Source: Brevundimonas sp. (GTDB taxonomy: Bacteria > Pseudomonadota > Alphaproteobacteria > Caulobacterales > Caulobacteraceae). From it: a stretch of 39,405 nt of DNA. The translations under genes were made by a program, and so were the position numbers. The notes beneath the pieces are model-generated. The model had not been told where the DNA came from, made no database searches, and saw nothing but the letters and a program-made list of their open reading frames with translations. The stretch lies in assembly GCF_018608325.1 (NCBI RefSeq), contig NZ_JABAZW010000134.1:1-39405 (forward strand), read 5' to 3'. Shown piece after piece: positions 35,257-39,405 of this stretch; positions within the stretch are counted from its first letter, which is position 1, and each line of letters starts with the position of its first letter.

Positions 35257-36692
35257 ATGAGCGACCTGACCAAACTGACCCTGAAGGCGGCCGTCGACGG
35301 CCTGAAGGCCAAGGAATTCTCCTCGGCTGAAATCACCCAGGCCTTCCTGACCAATATCGAAGCCTCGAACCCGACCCTGAACGCCTATGTCGAAGTGACG
35401 GCGGACAAGGCGCTGGAGATGGCCAAGGCGTCCGACGCCCGTCTGGCGGCAGGCGAGGGCGGCGTGCTGGAAGGCGCGCCCTTGGGCATCAAGGATCTGT
35501 TCTGCACCGAAGGCGTACAGACGACCGCAGGCTCCAACATGCTGCGCGGCTTTGTTCCGCCGTATGAATCCACCGTGACCGCCAATCTGTGGCGTGACGG
35601 TGCGGTCATGCTGGGCAAGCTGAACATGGACGAATTCGCCATGGGTTCGTCCAACGAGACCTCGGCCTTTGGTCCGGTGAAGAACCCGTGGAAGTCGAAC
35701 GGCTCCAACGCCGATCTGACACCGGGCGGTTCGTCGGGCGGTTCGGCCTCGGCTGTCGCCGCTGACCTGTGTCCGCCGCCTTCACCGGCACCGTGGGCAT
35801 CAAGCCGACCTATGGCCGCGCCAGCCGTTTCGGCATGGTGGCGTTCGCGTCGTCGCTGGATCAGGCCGGTCCGATCACCAAGACGGTCGAGGATGCGGCC
35901 CTGCTGCTGCAATCCATGTGCTCGTTCGACGTCAAGGATTCGACCAGCCTGGACATCCCGACGCCTGACTGGACCCAGTCGGTCGGCAAGTCGGTCAAGG
36001 GCCTGCGCATCGGCGTGCCGCGCGAATATGTCGTGGACGGGATGCCGGCTGAAATTCAGGCCCTGTGGGATCAGGGCGTGGCCTGGCTGAAGGACGCCGG
36101 CTGCGAGATCGTCGAGATCAGCCTGCCGCACACCAAATACGCCCTGCCGACCTATTATATCGTCGCACCCGCTGAGGCGTCGTCGAACCTGGCCCGTTAC
36201 GACGGGATGCGGTTCGGTCACCGCGCGGACGAGTTCAAGTCGCTGGACGACCTGTACGCCACCTCGCGCGCCGAGGGCTTCGGCAAGGAAGTGCAACGTC
36301 GCCTGACCATCGGCGCCTATGTGCTGTCGGCCGGTTTCTATGACGCCTATTACGTCAAGGCGCTGAAGGTGCGTCGCCGCATCGCCGAGGACTTCGACAA
36401 TGTCTGGGGACAGGTGGACGCCATCCTGACGCCGTCGACGCCGTCGGCTGCGTTTGCTCTGGGCGACAAGCAGATCGACCCGCTGACCATGTATCTGAAC
36501 GACGTCTTCACGGTGACGACCAATCTGGCCGGTCTGCCGGGCATCTCGGTGCCTGCGGGCGTGGATTCCGGTGGTCTGCCGCTGGGCCTTCAGGTCATCG
36601 GCAAGGCGCTGGACGAGGCGACCGTCTTCCAGGTCGGCGCGGCGCTGGAACGCGCGGCGGGCTTTACGGCCAAACCCGGCAAGTGGTGGTGA
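35257..36692 (+). pseudogene. gatA: gatA with an internal deletion/frameshift (amidotransferase subunit A)
   Basis: The N-terminal half (from 35257) has [14 protein letters not shown] with the catalytic Lys and [17 protein letters not shown] with the cis-Ser. At 35769-35775 the frame ends correct homology and continues in a wrong frame to 36090. The right continuation ([20 protein letters not shown] to the C-terminus at 36692) is in the frame shifted by two. Compared with other GatA proteins, about 15 residues including the DTGGSIRQP motif and nucleophilic serine are missing, so about 43 nt are lost. GatA would be inactive. It could be a real mutation, an assembly/sequencing error or a misjoin, since GatCAB is normally essential in alphaproteobacteria. 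Both flanks are otherwise intact and undegraded. Confidence 0.9.
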
Positions 36693-36696
36693 TATG

Positions 36697-36728
36697 AAAA
36701 GGGCCCGCAGATCGCGGGCCCTTTTTTT
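36697..36728. terminator. Bidirectional terminator between gatA and the small secreted protein gene
   Basis: A perfect 8-bp stem GGGCCCGC (36701-36708) with GCGGGCCC (36714-36721) is flanked by AAAA on the left and seven T on the right. It ends gatA transcripts and, on the minus strand, the convergent gene at 36733. Confidence 0.92.
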
Positions 36729-36732
36729 GTGA

Positions 36733-37074
36733 TTACTGCGCCGGGATCGCCTTCAGGTCGGCGTCGATGGCGGCGATCTTTTCGTCGGTGATGTGGCCGT
36801 CGGAGAAGGGCGCGATCTGGGCCAGGGTCAGGCCCTTGAACTGGTCATAGGCGGGGTGGGTGTTGATGCCGGGCAGGTGCTTGTCCAGCACCGCCTTGGT
36901 CGCGGGATTGGCGATCAGGTCTTCGATCGAGCTGTCGATAGTGGGGCGGGCGTGATGCGCGTGGTCCGCCGATGCGGCCGGAGCCGGGGCGGGCGCTGGT
37001 TGGGCGGTCTGGGCGGAGGCGGCGCCTGCGATCAGGAGCGAGGCGGTTGCGGTGGCGAACAGGGTCTTGATCAT
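36733..37074 (-). CDS. Small secreted periplasmic protein, unknown function
   Basis: 113 residues. A Sec signal (MIKTLFATATASLLIAGAAS AQ) is followed by an Ala/Pro linker, a short His-rich patch (DHAHHAR) and a helical domain (DSSIEDLIANPATKAVLDKH, KGLTLAQIAPFSDGHITDEK). GGAG lies seven bases upstream. The same kind of helical domain with its 'PGINTHPAYDQFKGLTL' core occurs in other alphaproteobacterial exported proteins, function unknown. The His cluster might bind metal. It lies between gatA and gatB on the opposite strand. Confidence 0.78.
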   Translation of the reverse strand: MIKTLFATATASLLIAGAASAQTAQPAPAPAPAASADHAHHARPTIDSSIEDLIANPATKAVLDKHLPGINTHPAYDQFKGLTLAQIAPFSDGHITDEKIAAIDADLKAIPAQ

Positions 37075-37171
37075 CGAAAATCTCCGTTGAGATGGTGAAG
37101 ATGCACGTAGTTTGGCGACATCATTACGACAGGCTCTTTCTCCGCGTCCATCGGGGCGCTAGGACGAACAC

Positions 37172-38674
37172 ATGACCGATACCGCTACGAACACCAAACT
37201 CATCCAGGGTCGGACCGGCCCGTGGGAAATCGTCATGGGGCTGGAGATCCACGCCCAGGTGGCGTCCAAGGCCAAGCTGTTCTCCGGGGCCGCCGTCGGC
37301 TTCGGCGCAGGCCCCAATGAGCAGGTGTCGCTGGTGGACGCGGGCTTCCCCGGCATGTTGCCGACGCTGAACAAACACTGCGTCGAACAGGCCGTCCGCA
37401 CGGGGCTGGGCCTGCGCGCGCAGATCAACAAGCGCAGCCAGTTCGATCGCAAGAACTACTTCTATCCTGACCTGCCGACCGGCTATCAGATCAGCCAGCT
37501 CTATTACCCCATCGTGGGCGAGGGCGTGGTCGAGGTTGAGGGCGAAGACGGCGCCTTCTTCAACGTCGGCATCGAGCGCCTGCACCTGGAACAGGACGCG
37601 GGCAAGCTGATCCACGACCTGTCGCCGACCGAATCCTATGTCGACCTGAACCGGGCCGGCACGGCGCTGATGGAGATCGTCTCGCGCCCCGACCTGCGCA
37701 CGCCCGACGAGGCGGTCGCCTACGTCAAGAAGATCCGCACCATCCTGATCTATCTGGGCACCTGCGACGGCGACATGGAGAAGGGCAACCTGCGGGCCGA
37801 CGTGAACGTGTCCGTCTGCCGCGCCGGGAACTACGACAAGTTCAAGGAAACGGACGACTTCAGCTATCTGGGCACGCGTTGCGAGATCAAGAACGTCAAC
37901 AGCTTCCGCTTCATATCTCAGGCGATCCAGTATGAGGCCCGCCGCCAGATCGAGATTCTGGAAGACGGTGGTTCGATCACGCAGGAGACGCGCCTGTACG
38001 ACCCGACCGCAGGCGAAACCCGTTCGATGCGCTCCAAGGAAGAGGCGCAGGATTACCGCTACTTCCCCGATCCCGACCTGCTGCCGCTGGATCTGGAACA
38101 GGCGTGGATCGACGACATCAAGGCGTCTCTGCCTGAACTGCCGGACGACAAGCGCAAGCGCCTGATGAGCGAGTATGGCCTGTCGCAATACGACGCCATC
38201 GTGCTGATCTCGGAACAGGCCAAGGCCGACTATTTCGAAACCGCAGCCAAGGGCCGCGACGCCAAGCTGGTGTCCAACTGGGTCACGAATGAGGTTTCGG
38301 CGCGTCTGGCTGCTGACAACAAGGACTTCAGCGACAACCCGCTGCCTGCCGCGCATGTGGCGCAGCTGGTCGAACTGATCGAGACGAATGTCATCTCGTC
38401 CAAGATCGCCAAGGAAGTCTTCGACTACGTCTGGAACGGCGAAGGCTCGCCCGCCGAGGTGGTCGAGAAGCACGGCCTGAAACAGGTCACCGACACGGGC
38501 GCCATCGAGAAGGCTGTCGATGAAATCATCGCCGCCAACCCGGACAAGGCGGCAGCGGTCGCCGAGAAGCCTCAGGCCATCGGCTGGTTCGTCGGTCAGG
38601 TGATGAAGGCCACGGGCGGCAAGGCCAACCCGGCGGCGGTCAACGATATTCTGAAGGCGAAGCTGGGGCTGTAA
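37172..38674 (+). CDS. gatB: Asp-tRNA(Asn)/Glu-tRNA(Gln) amidotransferase subunit B
   Basis: 500 residues, full length. [20 protein letters not shown] opens the kinase-like cradle domain; [55 protein letters not shown] and [20 protein letters not shown] are conserved, with [13 protein letters not shown]. The C-terminal YqeY-like tail domain ends [20 protein letters not shown]. GatB activates the misacylated Glu or Asp with ATP and accepts ammonia from GatA. It is separated from gatC and gatA by the reverse-oriented gene at 36733. Confidence 0.97.
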   Translation: MTDTATNTKLIQGRTGPWEIVMGLEIHAQVASKAKLFSGAAVGFGAGPNEQVSLVDAGFPGMLPTLNKHCVEQAVRTGLGLRAQINKRSQFDRKNYFYPDLPTGYQISQLYYPIVGEGVVEVEGEDGAFFNVGIERLHLEQDAGKLIHDLSPTESYVDLNRAGTALMEIVSRPDLRTPDEAVAYVKKIRTILIYLGTCDGDMEKGNLRADVNVSVCRAGNYDKFKETDDFSYLGTRCEIKNVNSFRFISQAIQYEARRQIEILEDGGSITQETRLYDPTAGETRSMRSKEEAQDYRYFPDPDLLPLDLEQAWIDDIKASLPELPDDKRKRLMSEYGLSQYDAIVLISEQAKADYFETAAKGRDAKLVSNWVTNEVSARLAADNKDFSDNPLPAAHVAQLVELIETNVISSKIAKEVFDYVWNGEGSPAEVVEKHGLKQVTDTGAIEKAVDEIIAANPDKAAAVAEKPQAIGWFVGQVMKATGGKANPAAVNDILKAKLGL

Positions 38675-38686
38675 CGGCTGCTTCTG

Positions 38687-38793
38687 CGTCATCCTCGGGC
38701 TTGACCCGAGGATCGGAGACGGATCGATCTGTGCCTATGCGTTGACGCAAAGCGGCGGATGGCCCGGCCCTCGGGTCAAGCCCGAGGGTGACG
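38687..38793. repeat. REP-like inverted repeat pair
   Basis: A 28-base palindromic unit (38687-38714, containing CTCGGGCTTGACCCGAG) recurs inverted at 38768-38793 (CCCTCGGGTCAAGCCCGAGGG, preceded by G and followed by TGACG). The two units can pair with each other and each is itself a hairpin. Such 'CTCGGGCTTGACCCGAG' units are a common intergenic repeat of alphaproteobacteria. Between them lie 53 unrelated bases. The pair sits after gatB, 12 bases past the stop. Confidence 0.85.
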
Positions 38794-38807
38794 AAGCCTA
38801 TAGAATA

Positions 38808-38837
38808 AAAGGCCCGGAGAGCGATCTCCGGGCCTTT
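38808..38837. terminator. Bidirectional terminator between gatB and the RcnB-family gene
   Basis: A perfect 13-bp stem (38808-38820 with 38825-38837) with a GCGA loop. The minus strand continues with TTTTATTC, so it ends the RcnB-family gene; on the plus strand CCTTTGTCTTTC may also stop gatB transcripts. Confidence 0.88.
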
Positions 38838-38848
38838 GTCTTTCTCGG

Positions 38849-39403
38849 CTACCAGCGCCAGGCGTCACGAATGACGTCGATGATGTAGCCGTCGTAGTCG
38901 TCGATCAGGTAGATGGTGTTATCGACCGAGACCCAGCGCGTGCCCTCGGGCGGATAGCCGAGGCCGTAGGTGCGCCAGTCGTTCAACTGGTAGCGCCAGA
39001 AGATGTCCGGCAGATACTGACCCACCGACCAGTAGCGGCCCCAATAGGAGCGGGGGACGCTGTAGTAGCCCCAGCCCGGCGCGAAATAGAAGCCGACGCG
39101 GACGCCGCTGTAGCCCCGGAAGCGGTTGTCATTACGCCACCAGTTCGGATTGCGGTCGCGATAGAAGTCGCGGCGCCATTGGTTGCTGTTGAACCGTTGG
39201 CGGAACTCGCGCTCCATGCGGTCGCGATCACGCCCGTTGTTCCAGTTGTTTCCGGGGCGGTTGGGCTGACCCGGACGGTTCCAGTTGTTGTCGGGGCGTC
39301 CTGCGCCTGGGCGGTCTGGGCGATTCCAGCCGTTGTCGGGGCGGTCGGGACGTCCTGCGCCGGGGCGATCAGGGCGATTGCCGCCATTGTTCGGACGGTC
39401 CGG
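38849..39403 (-). CDS. RcnB-family protein (5' end outside window)
   Basis: At least 184 residues, open at the right edge. The C-terminal 120 or so residues (WSVGQYLPDIFWRYQLNDWR, YPPEGTRWVSVDNTIYLIDD and YIIDVIRDAWRW) match the RcnB-like periplasmic domain family linked to Ni/Co homeostasis. Upstream is a low-complexity Pro/Asp/Arg/Gly/Asn/Trp region with repeats of 'DRPGAGRPD' and 'NNWNRP'. A start at ATG 39217 would cut away that continuous frame, so the gene most likely begins outside. A metal role is only by family analogy. Confidence 0.82.
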   Translation of the reverse strand, partial: PDRPNNGGNRPDRPGAGRPDRPDNGWNRPDRPGAGRPDNNWNRPGQPNRPGNNWNNGRDRDRMEREFRQRFNSNQWRRDFYRDRNPNWWRNDNRFRGYSGVRVGFYFAPGWGYYSVPRSYWGRYWSVGQYLPDIFWRYQLNDWRTYGLGYPPEGTRWVSVDNTIYLIDDYDGYIIDVIRDAWRW

Positions 39404-39405
39404 GC

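Overview
The window looks like a piece of an alphaproteobacterial chromosome, most likely Caulobacterales and close to Brevundimonas or Caulobacter. This is inferred from the very GC-rich coding sequence, the protein types, a ribosomal cluster without rpmJ, a GatCAB amidotransferase, and a pyrB-pyrC plus plsY-dprA neighbourhood. I ran no database search, so the taxonomy is an inference from recognisable families.

Layout. 1-1100: the tail of a GIN-domain (DUF2807-like) secreted protein and a convergent outer-membrane porin-like gene, each with its own terminator. 1295-2618: a palindromic operator-like site, a clear cobalamin riboswitch, a 63-codon unknown ORF and a tandem hot-dog acyl-CoA thioesterase. 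2615-17980: the S10-spc-alpha ribosomal protein supercluster (rpsJ to rplQ) with secY, adk and rpoA. A TonB-like gene sits between adk and rpsM. Most genes overlap or lie within 20 nt of each other, but the few longer spacers (rpmD/rplO, rplO/secY, adk-side/rpsM, rpsK/rpoA, rpoA/rplQ) each carry a distinct hairpin, including a textbook terminator before rplO and a good promoter plus hairpin before rpsM. 18048-25921: a tiny membrane-protein ORF, a LysR regulator, an ABC-2 type exporter pair, a periplasmic nucleotide pyrophosphatase-like lipoprotein, a Tet-type MFS transporter, a Do/HtrA-type protease lipoprotein, a small lipoprotein and a VOC protein. 25993-34333: rarA/mgsA, a small membrane protein, dprA, plsY, a glycerophosphodiesterase lipoprotein, pyrC, pyrB, an AEC transporter and ruvX. 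34385-38674: a lipoprotein, then gatC, a broken gatA, a small secreted protein and gatB. The window ends with a REP-like inverted repeat pair and the 3' part of an RcnB-family gene.

How the genes work together. The first half is the core translation, secretion and transcription operon. The second half is mostly housekeeping: pyrimidine synthesis, phospholipid acylation, Holliday-junction and replication-fork maintenance, and tRNA-dependent amidation, with envelope proteins interspersed.

The points most worth a second look are: (i) a B12 riboswitch, preceded by a palindrome, reading into an unknown small ORF translationally coupled to a thioesterase; (ii) a gatA reading frame missing about 43 nt that encode the catalytic serine region; (iii) the hairpin-punctuated ribosomal cluster; and (iv) a dihydroorotase homologue lacking its metal-binding and catalytic residues. 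I saw no CRISPR array, tRNA, rRNA, IS element or phage module.
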